DNA of 64,000 nucleotides from Arthrobacter oryzae (GTDB lineage: Bacteria; Actinomycetota; Actinomycetes; Actinomycetales; Micrococcaceae): NCBI RefSeq assembly GCF_030718995.1, contig NZ_CP132204.1:4584184-4648183 (forward strand), given 5' to 3'. Positions 8,021 to 18,685 of this stretch are shown piece by piece; positions within the stretch are counted from its first letter, which is position 1, and every line of letters begins with the position of its first letter. The position numbers and the translations under genes are program-made. The notes under the pieces were generated by a model that searched no databases, was not told the origin of the DNA, and worked only from the letters and a program-made list of their open reading frames with translations.

Positions 8021-10612
8021 TTAGCGGACCAGCGTCCTGAGCAGCCGGGCGCTCTGGCGGACGGAAAGCCCGGGAAGGTAGGCGCGGCTCAGGGCCCGGC
8101 CTATGGCAGGCAGCTGCAGGGGGTCCTGGTAATAGAGGTACAGCGTGCGGTAATCAGGTTTGAACCGGGATTTGAAGGTGGCCAGGGAGCGGAACCCGTA
8201 TACCGGCTCCAGTGCCCGCCCCACCACATCAAGGATCGCCGTGAGGGCCTCGGGCTCCTGCCCTGTCCCCTGCTCCCGCGGCGCGCCGGCCGTTGCCGTT
8301 TCGGGAGGCTCTTTGGCCAACGGTGAGCCGGACAGGGAAATGACTTCCACCGAATTCCTCAACTCCAGCACCGCTGACGCGATCAGGAACTCCATGACCC
8401 CGGGGAATCCATCATCGCGCCGTCGCATGAAATCAAGGGTCCAGCTGACCACGCGGCCTTCCTCGTAGACCGGCAGCCAGCTCGTGACGCCGTGCACCAG
8501 GCCGTCGGCGTCAACCGCGACGCAGCACAGCACGTCGTCGTCCATCAGTTCATCCATGCCGCCGAGCGTAAAACCCATTTCCGGAACGCTTTTCTGCGCT
8601 GCCCATTCCTCGGAGACCTCAAGGAGCTGGGCACGCAACGCCGCCGGGAACCCGCTATACCGTCCCCAGAGGGCTTCGACCCCGGTCTTGCGCGCGCGGT
8701 TCAAAGCGGTGCGGACGTTCTGCCATTCCTTGCCTTTGAATTCGAGCTCCCTGACCGCCAGCCGGGTCTCCTGGGCCACGGCTACCCTGCTGAAGCCGCG
8801 GGTGCGGAGCAACGGCCACAGCCCGTCGGTGCAGGAATAAAAACAGGGCACCAGCGCGTGCTCAGCGCAGTACCGGATGAATCCGGTGGCGGCTTCCTCC
8901 CGCAATGCGGGGTCACCGAACGGGCCACCCAGTGTCAGGGCCACACTGCCATGCTGCTGGTAGGCAACACCGGCGTCAGCGGCAGGAGTGAACCAGTACT
9001 TGTTCGGTTCCCACAGCGTCATCCAGGACAGCGAATCTCCGCCCCGGCGCACCAGCCGGCGGGCCACCTCCCTCGCCTCAGCGCCTGCGCCGGCACCGTG
9101 GTGATGCCCGAGCAACACCACCCACACACCCGCCAGTGCGACAGCCCAGAAGAGGATCCCGGAGTAGGCGAACAGGAACGCCTCTACCGTTTGCCGGTCC
9201 CGGAAGACCCTGGAATACAGGCTGGGGATGGGCACCGGGAGGTATTGGCGGGCCAGTTCGGACACGAGCCCGGACAGCCCGCCGTCGCGCTCCATTCCGC
9301 CGGCCCCCAGCCAGGCAATGGTGTAGGTCCCGGCAAGTGCAGCCCAGGTGCCGGCAAGGACCCGGGTCAGGGTGCGCCGTGCTCCTGCCGGTGCCTCCAC
9401 ACGGAACTGCCGCCGGTTGATCCACAGCAGGACAACGAGCAGCAGCGGAACTGCCACGAGCGGGAGCACGTGGACAAATCCCGAGCCCATAACAGCGGTG
9501 TGGGGCCGCGGCGGATAGTGCGGAATCCGGGCAAACAGCGTGAGGTAGACGGCTGACAGCGCCGTGACCGCCAGCTGGACCCCGATGGTGATCCGCCAGG
9601 CAAGCCGGCGCCCGCGCCTCAGCCCGTCCGCGCAGATCAGCAGGAGCAGCACGGGCACCACAGCCTGGGCAAGGCCCAGTGGACCGGCGAATCCCGAACG
9701 TCCGAGTTCCAGGCAGTTCACGTCAACGGTGCCGCCGCAGTTCTGCTCCAGCTGGCTGAGGGTTGGCAGCGGGTTCAGCACCACGTCCCGCAGCAGCGCC
9801 AGCGGACCCGTGGGGCTCCGGACAGCGGCCGTCAGGATGGGCCCGACAGCGAAGATCCCCACGATCAGGGCCAGGAGGTTCCTCGTCTCGCGACCGGTGG
9901 AACGGTGCCGGTGGAGGGTCCCGTGGTCGCTCTGGATCCACCACCCGGCGGCAAGCCCGGCCAAAGCGCCGAGGAACCCGACTACCGTCTCCGGATGCCC
10001 TACGTACAGGACGAGGAGCAGCGACGCCGACATGATTCCCGTGCGAAGGCGCCGCTGCCACAGGGTGGGCACGAGTCCGCTTGCCCCCAGCACGGCGGCC
10101 AGGACGGCGGCATACGGCCCGATAAGCCCGGCGTCCACCATCAGGCCCATCCAGCCGTCCCCGGCGTAGCGGGCGAGCTGGGTGAACAGCAGGAACAGCG
10201 AGACGGCCGCGAACTGGCCGCCGAAGAAGAACGCAGCCGTCCGCAGCGTGCCCAGCCTGCGCTCGGCAAGTCCGAGCAACAGCAGGATCATGAGGGCGGC
10301 GGTGAGATACGCAGCGGGATTCGTGGCGAAGAAGAGAGAGGTGAACATGGACCACCAGCGCCCGTCCTTCAGCGCGGCCACATGTACTGATGCGACGTCC
10401 AGGAGGGCTTCCGGCGGCCCGGACAGGAAACTGTTGGTGGCCGCGCCCGTGCCAAGGAACAAGCCAAGGACAACGAGGGTAAACGGCACTGCCGTGAAAT
10501 GTTCCCGAAGGCGGCGCAGGGCCCGCAGCATCACGACAGCCCAGGTGACGCTGCCGTCGGCCCCGGGCGCGTTCCTGCCGATGTCGCGGAGGGTCTCCCG
10601 CTGGTTGGTCAC
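8021..10612 (-). CDS. Rhomboid-like membrane domain fused to DUF2156 lysyl-phosphatidylglycerol synthase-like domain
   Basis: 863 aa; the GTG start overlaps the upstream esterase stop by four bases (GTGA). Residues about 40-225 have rhomboid-like topology (GRWWSMFTSLFF, LAERRLGTLRTA, LGALAGLAAGWW), but the expected GxSG serine motif position reads GPYAAV at 165-170, so proteolysis is unlikely. More membrane helices follow to about residue 500. The cytoplasmic C-terminus carries DUF2156 signatures (NKYWFTPAADAGVAYQQHG, KGKEWQNVRTALNRARKTG) as in the catalytic domain of MprF, which transfers lysine from Lys-tRNA to phosphatidylglycerol. A role in aminoacyl-lipid synthesis and envelope charge is inferred. 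It is the last gene of the atp-linked minus-strand run. Confidence 0.82.
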   Translation of the reverse strand: MTNQRETLRDIGRNAPGADGSVTWAVVMLRALRRLREHFTAVPFTLVVLGLFLGTGAATNSFLSGPPEALLDVASVHVAALKDGRWWSMFTSLFFATNPAAYLTAALMILLLLGLAERRLGTLRTAAFFFGGQFAAVSLFLLFTQLARYAGDGWMGLMVDAGLIGPYAAVLAAVLGASGLVPTLWQRRLRTGIMSASLLLVLYVGHPETVVGFLGALAGLAAGWWIQSDHGTLHRHRSTGRETRNLLALIVGIFAVGPILTAAVRSPTGPLALLRDVVLNPLPTLSQLEQNCGGTVDVNCLELGRSGFAGPLGLAQAVVPVLLLLICADGLRRGRRLAWRITIGVQLAVTALSAVYLTLFARIPHYPPRPHTAVMGSGFVHVLPLVAVPLLLVVLLWINRRQFRVEAPAGARRTLTRVLAGTWAALAGTYTIAWLGAGGMERDGGLSGLVSELARQYLPVPIPSLYSRVFRDRQTVEAFLFAYSGILFWAVALAGVWVVLLGHHHGAGAGAEAREVARRLVRRGGDSLSWMTLWEPNKYWFTPAADAGVAYQQHGSVALTLGGPFGDPALREEAATGFIRYCAEHALVPCFYSCTDGLWPLLRTRGFSRVAVAQETRLAVRELEFKGKEWQNVRTALNRARKTGVEALWGRYSGFPAALRAQLLEVSEEWAAQKSVPEMGFTLGGMDELMDDDVLCCVAVDADGLVHGVTSWLPVYEEGRVVSWTLDFMRRRDDGFPGVMEFLIASAVLELRNSVEVISLSGSPLAKEPPETATAGAPREQGTGQEPEALTAILDVVGRALEPVYGFRSLATFKSRFKPDYRTLYLYYQDPLQLPAIGRALSRAYLPGLSVRQSARLLRTLVR

Positions 10613-11997
10613 GGCTGTATTCCCCAGCGCTCGGCCACAAAGTCCAGCGCTGCGGGGAGGCCCCTGGAAGCGGCCTCCCAGGAGTGTCCGGTGTTGGCTA
10701 CCGGCTGCGCCTGCACAGAAAAGCCTGCCTGGCGCGCCGCTGCGGACAGTTCGTCCATGTAGGCAAGGAATTCCGGGTCCTTCGAACCGGCACCGAAGTA
10801 TACGGAGTGCCCCTCGAACCGCCTACCCCGCATGATGGTCAAAGGGGTCTGTCGATCAAAAGCTTCCACGTCGCCGCCGAATGCTGCGTCAATCGTCTTC
10901 TGCCGTTCCTTTGCCAGCGCCGGCTCCCGCTCGCTCGAGAAGGCCAGGACCGACGTGTAGACGTCAGGATGGCGGGTGCCCATCTGCAGGGCGCAGGTGG
11001 CCCCGAAGGAGAATCCCCCCGCTGCCCAGTGCCGGTGGTTCGGGTCAACGTCAAGTGTCTGCTCGATCCAACGCGGGACATCTACGGCAAGGAATGTATC
11101 GGCCTTGGCAAGGCGGCTGTCCATGCAGAGCGTATTGGCCGAGGCGGTGCCGTTCGGATCCACCACCACGACAACCGGAGCGACGCCGTCGTGATCCTGG
11201 GCGAAACGGTCCATCCGGCTGCGCAGGGCGCCTCCGGTGAGCCAGTCAGAGGGACTGCCGGGCTGACCGGAAAAGAGGACAAGGACCGGCAGCGCGGGGC
11301 GGGGTGTGGCCTGGTACGCGGGAGGCAGGTAGATGTAGGCATCGCGGCTGCTGAAACCCGAGGCGGTGCCGGGGATGATTGCCTTCCTCAGGACACCGGC
11401 CGAGGGCAGCCCCTCCGGCGCGCGCCAGGAGGTGAGGGCGGTGGGGGCGGCGGCTGCAGGCTGGCGCTGCAGTCCGGCTTCGAGGGGCTGGATCCTGGCC
11501 ACGGCCGTGCCCATGACGTCGCTGACCGTATGGTTGAGGCCGAAGTAGGCGTTGATCTGGACTGCGGCAAGCAGGAAGACTCCCAGCATGGCAGCCGTTG
11601 CGGCCGTCCTCCCCCGCCACACGGACCGTCCCGCCGGACGAGGGCCCGCCGGACGAGGGCCCGCAGGACGAGGGCCCGCAGGAGGAGAACCAGCCGGAGA
11701 AGAAGGCTGCCGGAGTTTCCACAGCCGCAGCAGATACAGGAAGAGAGCGAACACCACTGCCACAAACCACGCAAGCACTTCGCGCGGGAGGCTCTCAGGC
11801 AGGGCGGAAAAGGCGTATATCAGCAGCCAGTGCACGGCGGCCACAACGCCTGCGGCGAGCAGCAGTGCACCGGCAGCAGTCACGAGCCAGCGGCGTCCGC
11901 GGGCCCACAGCAGCCAGCCGAAGCCAACAGCACCGGCGGCCCAGGCAAACCACATTACGGGTCCATCGGTGAGATGGACATCAGCGAGGAAATCCAC
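10609..11997 (-). CDS. Membrane-anchored esterase (alpha/beta hydrolase, mycolyltransferase-like fold)
   Basis: 462 aa from the GTG at 11997, six bases after the DUF2550 stop; an ATG at 11955 (MWFAWAAG) is an alternative. Four N-terminal membrane segments (FAWAAGAVGFGWLLW, LVTAAGALLLAAGVVAAVHWLLI, LAWFVAVVFALFLYLL, AMLGVFLLAAVQIN) are interrupted by a Gly-Pro-Arg repeat linker. The C-terminal domain carries PVLVLFSGQPGSPSDWL, WAAGGFSFGATCALQM (nucleophile Ser) and a late GHSWEAASR histidine, as in the antigen 85/esterase D superfamily. The catalytic domain should face the outside. An envelope-lipid or ester-cleaving role is inferred. Confidence 0.82.
   Translation of the reverse strand: MDFLADVHLTDGPVMWFAWAAGAVGFGWLLWARGRRWLVTAAGALLLAAGVVAAVHWLLIYAFSALPESLPREVLAWFVAVVFALFLYLLRLWKLRQPSSPAGSPPAGPRPAGPRPAGPRPAGRSVWRGRTAATAAMLGVFLLAAVQINAYFGLNHTVSDVMGTAVARIQPLEAGLQRQPAAAAPTALTSWRAPEGLPSAGVLRKAIIPGTASGFSSRDAYIYLPPAYQATPRPALPVLVLFSGQPGSPSDWLTGGALRSRMDRFAQDHDGVAPVVVVVDPNGTASANTLCMDSRLAKADTFLAVDVPRWIEQTLDVDPNHRHWAAGGFSFGATCALQMGTRHPDVYTSVLAFSSEREPALAKERQKTIDAAFGGDVEAFDRQTPLTIMRGRRFEGHSVYFGAGSKDPEFLAYMDELSAAARQAGFSVQAQPVANTGHSWEAASRGLPAALDFVAERWGIQP
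11635..11679 (-). repeat. Three tandem 15-bp repeats inside the esterase gene
   Basis: Units CGGACGAGGGCCCGC, the same again, then AGGACGAGGGCCCGC, encode a GPRPA-type linker between the membrane part and the hydrolase domain. The in-frame unit length means copy-number change would only alter linker length. Confidence 0.85.
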
Positions 11998-12002
11998 CGG
12001 CG

Positions 12003-12434
12003 TTAGCGCCAGGTGCCCACACCGATGACCGGCCCGGCTTCCAGCCACGACGACAGTCCGGTGTAGGCATCGAACTTCATGGCCAGCAGGACTTCCTGGC
12101 CCTCGTAGTGAAGTTCCACAATGACGGAGTCAGGCTGGACCTTCACGAGTTCCGCTTCCGTGGGCTGGCGGCGCCCCACCAGTTCCAGCGAACTGCGCCG
12201 GAACGTGTATTTGGGGCGGACACTGAGCGAGAGCAGCTTGAACCACTCAAGGTCGTTGTCCTGATAACGACAAACCCCCATCTGCCAGCCTTTTCCGGCC
12301 GTGCAAATGGAGGCGTCCACTGTGCCCAGGGCACGCCGCAGGTTAAAGCGGCGTACCCCGGACAGGCACAGTGCAAAAATCAGCAACGCAAAGACAGTTG
12401 CCAATGCGATGAACGGAAAACCGGGATCGTTCAT
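12003..12434 (-). CDS. DUF2550 membrane-anchored protein, atp-operon partner
   Basis: 143 aa from the ATG at 12434 (MNDPGFPFIALATV); the longer frame overlaps atpC and is not used. One N-terminal membrane helix (PFIALATVFALLIFALCLSG) is followed by a small soluble domain with GTVDASICTAGKGWQMGVCRY, split here as GTVDASICT and GKGWQMGVCRY. DUF2550 genes directly follow atpC in many Actinobacteria. The function is unknown. It starts 10 bp after the atpC stop, so co-transcription with the ATP synthase genes is likely. Confidence 0.88.
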   Translation of the reverse strand: MNDPGFPFIALATVFALLIFALCLSGVRRFNLRRALGTVDASICTAGKGWQMGVCRYQDNDLEWFKLLSLSVRPKYTFRRSSLELVGRRQPTEAELVKVQPDSVIVELHYEGQEVLLAMKFDAYTGLSSWLEAGPVIGVGTWR

Positions 12435-12444
12435 CAAGGTAGTG

Positions 12445-12729
12445 CTAGCGGATCCCCGCGGTAGCCGCTTCACCCATTTGGGCGTTGTCAGCAACAATGA
12501 CCACCCTGTTGTTGTCGACGGAGAAGAATCCGCCGTCGACAACTACAGCAATGCGCTCACCGGAAACCGGCTCAATGGCCAGCTCACCTTCGGCCAGAAT
12601 CGCCAGCAGGGGCGAGTGGCCGGGCAGGATTCCGATTTCACCATCGCTGGTGCGGGCCTTGACCATCTTGGCCGCTCCGGACCACACGAAGTGATCCGCT
12701 GCGACAATCTCAACCTCAAGCTCAGCCAT
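12445..12729 (-). CDS. atpC: ATP synthase F1 epsilon subunit
   Basis: 94 aa starting MAELEVEIVAADHFVWSG. The beta-sandwich signature GEIGILPGHSPLLAIL is intact. The protein is shorter than the E. coli subunit (about 139 aa) because most of the C-terminal helical hairpin is missing, as is usual in Actinobacteria. It belongs to the central stalk and normally restrains ATP hydrolysis. It starts one base after the atpD stop. Confidence 0.96.
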   Translation of the reverse strand: MAELEVEIVAADHFVWSGAAKMVKARTSDGEIGILPGHSPLLAILAEGELAIEPVSGERIAVVVDGGFFSVDNNRVVIVADNAQMGEAATAGIR

Positions 12730-12730
12730 A

Positions 12731-14185
12731 TTACTTGGTCTGTTCCTGGATCTTGGCCCACTGGCGCTCAACGTCATCCAGGCCGCCGACGTTGAAGAAC
12801 GCCTGCTCTGCCACGTGGTCAAGCTCGCCGTCGCAGATGGCGGTGAAGCCTTCAACCGTGTCCTTGATGGAAACGGTGGAGCCTTCGACGCCGGTGAACT
12901 GCTTGGCGGTGTAGGTGTTCTGGGAGAGGAACTGCTGGATGCGGCGTGCACGCGACACGACGATCTTGTCCTCTTCAGACAGTTCGTCAACGCCGAGGAT
13001 GGCGATGATGTCCTGGAGTTCCTTGTTCTTCTGCAGGATCTGCTTCACACGGACAGCCGTGTTGTAGTGGTCCTTGCCGATGTACTGGGGGTCCAGGATT
13101 CGGGAAGTCGACGTCAGCGGATCCACAGCCGGGTACAGGCCACGCGAAGCGATTTCACGGGAAAGTTCCGTGGTTGCGTCGAGGTGGGCGAAGGTAGTGG
13201 CCGGTGCCGGGTCGGTGTAGTCATCTGCGGGAACGTAGATGGCCTGCATCGAGGTGATGGAGTGGCCCTTGGTGGACGTAATGCGCTCCTGGAGGAGACC
13301 CATCTCGTCTGCAAGGTTCGGCTGGTAACCCACGGCGGACGGCATGCGGCCGAGAAGGGTGGAAACCTCGGAACCTGCCTGCGTGAAGCGGAAGATGTTG
13401 TCGATGAAGAGCAGCACGTCCTGGTTCTGCACATCGCGGAAGTACTCCGCCATGGTCAGTGCGGACAGTGCTACGCGCAGACGCGTTCCCGGCGGCTCAT
13501 CCATCTGGCCGAAGACAAGGGCGGTGTCCTTGAGGACGCCTGCCTCTTCCATTTCAACCCAGAGGTCGTTACCTTCACGGGTACGCTCGCCAACGCCGGC
13601 GAACACCGAGGTGCCGCCGAAGTTGCGGGCAACACGGGTGATCATTTCCTGGATCAGCACGGTCTTGCCCACGCCGGCGCCGCCGAACAGGCCGATCTTT
13701 CCACCCTTGATGTACGGGGTGAGGAGGTCGATCACCTTGATGCCGGTTTCCAGCATCTCGGTGGAGCCTTCGAGGGTCGCGAAGGCCGGGGCCTTGCGGT
13801 GGATGGCCCAGTGGTCCGAAGCCTGGATCTCGGACTCGTCAACGTCAAGCGGCTTGCCGAGGACGTTGAAGATGTGGCCCTTGACGCCGTCCCCGACGGG
13901 TACGGTGATGGGCGAGCCGGTGTCTACGACGCTGGTACCGCGGACAAGTCCGTCGGTGGCCTGCAGGGAGATGGCGCGGATGAGGTTGTCGCCCAGGTGC
14001 AGGGCTACCTCGAACGTGATGGTCTTGGTCTCACCGTTGAGAGTAATCTCCGTGGTGAGTGCGTTGTAAATCGAGGGGATTGCGTCAGCCGGGAATTCGA
14101 CGTCGACAACCGGGCCAATAACACGTGCAATACGGCCGGTAGCACCGGACGTTGCGGCTACGTGTTCGGTAGCGGTGGCAGTCAT
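12731..14185 (-). CDS. atpD: ATP synthase F1 beta subunit (catalytic)
   Basis: 484 aa from the ATG at 14185 (MTATATEH); three upstream codons are not used. The Walker A loop GGAGVGKT is at 168-175, followed by VGERTREGNDLW, the Walker B-type DVLLFIDNIF and the catalytic signature PAVDPLTSTSR. It binds and converts nucleotides at the three catalytic sites of F1. The conservation is very high over the full family length. Confidence 0.99.
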   Translation of the reverse strand: MTATATEHVAATSGATGRIARVIGPVVDVEFPADAIPSIYNALTTEITLNGETKTITFEVALHLGDNLIRAISLQATDGLVRGTSVVDTGSPITVPVGDGVKGHIFNVLGKPLDVDESEIQASDHWAIHRKAPAFATLEGSTEMLETGIKVIDLLTPYIKGGKIGLFGGAGVGKTVLIQEMITRVARNFGGTSVFAGVGERTREGNDLWVEMEEAGVLKDTALVFGQMDEPPGTRLRVALSALTMAEYFRDVQNQDVLLFIDNIFRFTQAGSEVSTLLGRMPSAVGYQPNLADEMGLLQERITSTKGHSITSMQAIYVPADDYTDPAPATTFAHLDATTELSREIASRGLYPAVDPLTSTSRILDPQYIGKDHYNTAVRVKQILQKNKELQDIIAILGVDELSEEDKIVVSRARRIQQFLSQNTYTAKQFTGVEGSTVSIKDTVEGFTAICDGELDHVAEQAFFNVGGLDDVERQWAKIQEQTK

Positions 14186-14267
14186 CTCTCTCACTTCACT
14201 CAGTAGATGGCGTGGGGGTTAAGTTTATCTTTTGGTGCAGGTACAGCTGGATCCGTAACCGTGGTGG

Positions 14268-15161
14268 CTAGGACGCGTTCAAGGCGTCGGCACCGGCCAC
14301 GATTTCGGAAAGCTCCTGCGTAATTTCAGCCTGGCGGGCAGTGTTGCGCAGACGCGTGTACTTCTTGATGAGGTCCGTGGCGTTGTCGCCGGCAGACTTC
14401 ATCGCCCGCTGGCGGGCTGCGAGCTCGGAAGCTGCTGCCTGCAACATCGCGGCGAAGATACGTGATTCGATGTAGCGCGGCAGCAGAGCGTCGAGAACCT
14501 GCTCCGTTTCCGGCTCGAATTCGTAGAGCGGCAGGAGGTCCGACTCGGACGCAGCCTGCTCTTCGACAACCTCGAGGGGAAGCAGGCGGATGACCGTCGG
14601 TTCCTGCGTCACCATGGACTTGAAGCGGGTGTAGACGACGTGGATTTCGTCCACGCCATCCTCTTCGTACGCAGTGGCAAAATCTTCCAGCAGCGCTGCG
14701 CCGATTTCCTGCGCAGTCGCAAACTCCGGTGAATCCGTGTTGCCGGTCCATACCCGTGCGTAGGGACGGTTGCGGAAGTCGAAGTACGCCTGGGCCTTGC
14801 GGCCGACAACGTACGTCTTGACTTCTTTGCCTTCCTCACGGAGCAGCTCGGTGAGGCCTTCCGCCTGCTTGAGCACACTTGCCGAGTAGGAACCTGCGAG
14901 GCCACGGTCCGAGGTGATGACCAGGACGGCGGCACGGCGGATCTGCTCGGGCTCGGTGACCAGCGGGTGGTCGATTTCACTCTGGCTTGCGACAGCAGAA
15001 ACGGCACGCGTGATCGCGTTTGCGTAAGGCAGTGAAGCCGCTACGCGTGCGCGGGCCTTGCCGATGCGCGAGGTAGCGATCAGTTCCATCGCCTTGAAGA
15101 TCTTGCGCATCGACGTCGTCGAGCTGATCTTCTGGCGGTAGACCCGAATCTGGGCTCCCAT
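14268..15161 (-). CDS. atpG: ATP synthase F1 gamma subunit
   Basis: 297 aa, ATG start with AGGAAAGGATAAG just upstream. The N-terminal coiled coil (MGAQIRVYRQKISSTTSM, then IFKAMELIATSRI) and the C-terminal helix (RNTARQAEITQELSEIVAGADAL) are both present. These form the rotating central shaft of F1. The gene is separated from atpA by 76 bp containing a large hairpin, described separately. Confidence 0.98.
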   Translation of the reverse strand: MGAQIRVYRQKISSTTSMRKIFKAMELIATSRIGKARARVAASLPYANAITRAVSAVASQSEIDHPLVTEPEQIRRAAVLVITSDRGLAGSYSASVLKQAEGLTELLREEGKEVKTYVVGRKAQAYFDFRNRPYARVWTGNTDSPEFATAQEIGAALLEDFATAYEEDGVDEIHVVYTRFKSMVTQEPTVIRLLPLEVVEEQAASESDLLPLYEFEPETEQVLDALLPRYIESRIFAAMLQAAASELAARQRAMKSAGDNATDLIKKYTRLRNTARQAEITQELSEIVAGADALNAS

Positions 15162-15190
15162 ACTTATCCTTTCCTAAGATCCCGGTGGCC

Positions 15191-15226
15191 GGGACTGCCG
15201 GAACCCGTGGGGGTCCCGGCAGTCCC
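15191..15226 (-). promoter_or_regulatory. 16-bp hairpin in the atpA-atpG intergenic mRNA
   Basis: The arms 15191-15206 and 15211-15226 pair over 16 positions with one mismatch around a GTGG loop. The hairpin begins 11 nt after the atpA stop and ends about 30 nt before the atpG start. No T-run follows it on the minus strand, so it does not look like a terminator. A role in mRNA processing, partial attenuation or lower atpG expression is inferred; F1 needs three alpha per gamma. Confidence 0.6.
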
Positions 15227-15237
15227 TGCCAGCGAAA

Positions 15238-16875
<1,638 letters not shown>

Positions 16876-16957
16876 CTGCAGTCCCTGCTCTCCTGTTTTC
16901 GTGATCATCGTTGTCACGATGACCGGGGTTTCTATCAGTTAAGTTGTGCTTGTCCGG

Positions 16958-17785
16958 TTAGCCGGCAAGCTGACGCTGGAGCTGGCCCAGGCGGTTCAGT
17001 ACAGAAGCGTCAAGCACTTCATCACCAACCTGGATCCGGATGCCACCGATCAGTGCCGGGTCAACGTTCATGTTGATCTTGAGCTCGCGCCCGTACAGGG
17101 CGTTCAGCCCTGCCTGCAGTCGGCTGGTCTGTGTCTCCGTCAGCGGACGGGTGACGCTGACCGTTGCGATCCAGCGCTGCTGGCGCTTGGCTGCAAGTTC
17201 TGCGAAACGACGCACAAGTTTGGTCACCTTGAGGCCACGGGGCTGCGAAACTGCCTGTCCGATGAGGACTTTCGCTTCCTCGCTTGCATGGGGAACGAGC
17301 TTTTCGGCGAGGGCAATCTTGGCAGCCGGGTTCGCCTGCGGCTCGGACAGAGCACGCTGTACCTCGTGGCTGGAACCAACAGTCTGGTTGAAGGCGAACA
17401 GATCGTTCTCCAGCGTTTCCAGTCCGGTGATTCCTGAGGCAGAGACGGCCGACTTGTTCTCAGCAACGGCAATTACCACCGAGGCGGCAAGAGTCTCGAG
17501 TGCATCGCCGATATCCCGAGCCGACGCCCAGCGTGAACCGGCCAGTCCGCTCGCGATGTCCGCAGCATCAGTGGAGACTTTCCCACTGAAGAGCTGCTTG
17601 ACCAGTGCCGACTTTTCGTCACCGCTGCGGGACGGGTCAGTCAGGGCGCGGCGCAAGCCAGCCGAGCTGTCCACCGTTTCAAGGATTCCGAAGAGTTCCT
17701 TTGCCAACTGCAGCGAAGCGAAGGGAAGCTTGGCTTCCAATGCCACCAGCGCCGCGGTCAGCGATTCGCTCGATACACCTGCCAT
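16958..17785 (-). CDS. atpH: ATP synthase delta subunit
   Basis: 275 aa, ATG start overlapping the atpF stop by one base (TAATG). It is about 100 residues longer than the E. coli subunit (177 aa), which is usual in Actinobacteria. The conserved C-terminal block ELKINMNVDPALIGGIRIQ, here split at ELKINMNVDPALIG and GIRIQVGDEVLDASV, is clear. It attaches F1 to the peripheral stalk. Confidence 0.96.
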   Translation of the reverse strand: MAGVSSESLTAALVALEAKLPFASLQLAKELFGILETVDSSAGLRRALTDPSRSGDEKSALVKQLFSGKVSTDAADIASGLAGSRWASARDIGDALETLAASVVIAVAENKSAVSASGITGLETLENDLFAFNQTVGSSHEVQRALSEPQANPAAKIALAEKLVPHASEEAKVLIGQAVSQPRGLKVTKLVRRFAELAAKRQQRWIATVSVTRPLTETQTSRLQAGLNALYGRELKINMNVDPALIGGIRIQVGDEVLDASVLNRLGQLQRQLAG

Positions 17786-18333
17786 TACTTAGCTACACCT
17801 GCGTTCTGGTTCTCCAGATCTGCCAGGAAACGGTCAACCACACGGGCTGCACGTGCATCATCGCTGAGTGACTCGCCGACGATGCGGCTTGCCAGCGTGG
17901 TTGCCAGCGTGCCGACCTCGGAGCGAAGCGACACAACGGCCGCCTGGCGCTCGGATTCGATCTGGGCGTGCGCGTGTGCGGTGATGCGGGCAGACTCTGC
18001 AGCTGCCTTTTCCTTCAGGTCCGCCAGGATCTGGGCGCCTTCGGCACGGGCTTCCTCGCGGATGCGGTTGGCTTCTGCACGGGCGTCGGTGAGCTGCTGC
18101 TTGTACTCTTCGAGTGCAGCAGAAGCCTCTGCCTGGGCCTTTTCAGCCTTGGCGATGCCACCTTCAATAGCCTCGGCACGCTCCGCGAACGTCTTCTCGA
18201 ACATCGGGACAACGAACTTGACCACGATGTAAAAGAGGACAGCAAAGCCGGCCAGGACTACGCCCATTTCCCAGGGATTGGGAACGAGCGGATTAGTGCC
18301 TTCGGTGGCGGCTGAGATGATCGTCTGATTCAT
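17785..18333 (-). CDS. atpF: ATP synthase Fo b subunit
   Basis: 182 aa. A short N-terminus, one membrane helix (MGVVLAGFAVLFYIVVKFVV) and a long Ala/Glu/Arg-rich coiled coil (ERAEAIEGGIAKAEKAQAEA and on to residue 160) give the peripheral-stalk layout. It pairs with delta to hold F1 still against rotor torque. Confidence 0.97.
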   Translation of the reverse strand: MNQTIISAATEGTNPLVPNPWEMGVVLAGFAVLFYIVVKFVVPMFEKTFAERAEAIEGGIAKAEKAQAEASAALEEYKQQLTDARAEANRIREEARAEGAQILADLKEKAAAESARITAHAHAQIESERQAAVVSLRSEVGTLATTLASRIVGESLSDDARAARVVDRFLADLENQNAGVAK

Positions 18334-18386
18334 GTTTCACCCGTCCTTATCTACTCGGTTTCTGGATGTTCGCTAAGTTCTAACGC

Positions 18387-18605
18387 TTAGGAGAGAACGA
18401 AAGCGAAGACCAGGCCGAGGATGGCGAGTGCTTCAGTCAGCGCAAGGCCGAGGAATGCGATCGGCTGCAGGACGCGCTGGGCTTCCGGCTGACGTGCCAC
18501 ACCATTGATGTAAGCCGCGAACACGAGACCCACACCGATACCACCGCCGATAGCGGAGAGGCCGTAGCCGATGAGGTTGAGGGAGCCGTTGATGGAGCCT
18601 TCCAT
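18387..18605 (-). CDS. atpE: ATP synthase Fo c subunit (proton ring)
   Basis: 72 aa from the ATG at 18605 (MEGSINGSLNLIGYG). Two membrane helices flank the polar loop ARQPEA. The ion-carrying acid is the Glu in FLGLALTEALAILGLVF, which supports H+ coupling; there is no extended Na+ motif. The intergenic gap to atpB contains two small hairpins (18623-18638 and 18658-18672). Confidence 0.98.
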   Translation of the reverse strand: MEGSINGSLNLIGYGLSAIGGGIGVGLVFAAYINGVARQPEAQRVLQPIAFLGLALTEALAILGLVFAFVLS

Positions 18606-18685
18606 TTTTCTTCCTTTCAAGATGCCACCCGTGTGGCAGGTTGTTTGGGTTGCTTCATCCCCGCGAAGGGGAAGTTTGTGGGTGC

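Noticed and set aside
8501..10500. Active rhomboid protease
   Set aside because: The serine motif position reads GPYAAV and the Ser-His dyad cannot be placed, so only the fold resemblance is reported.
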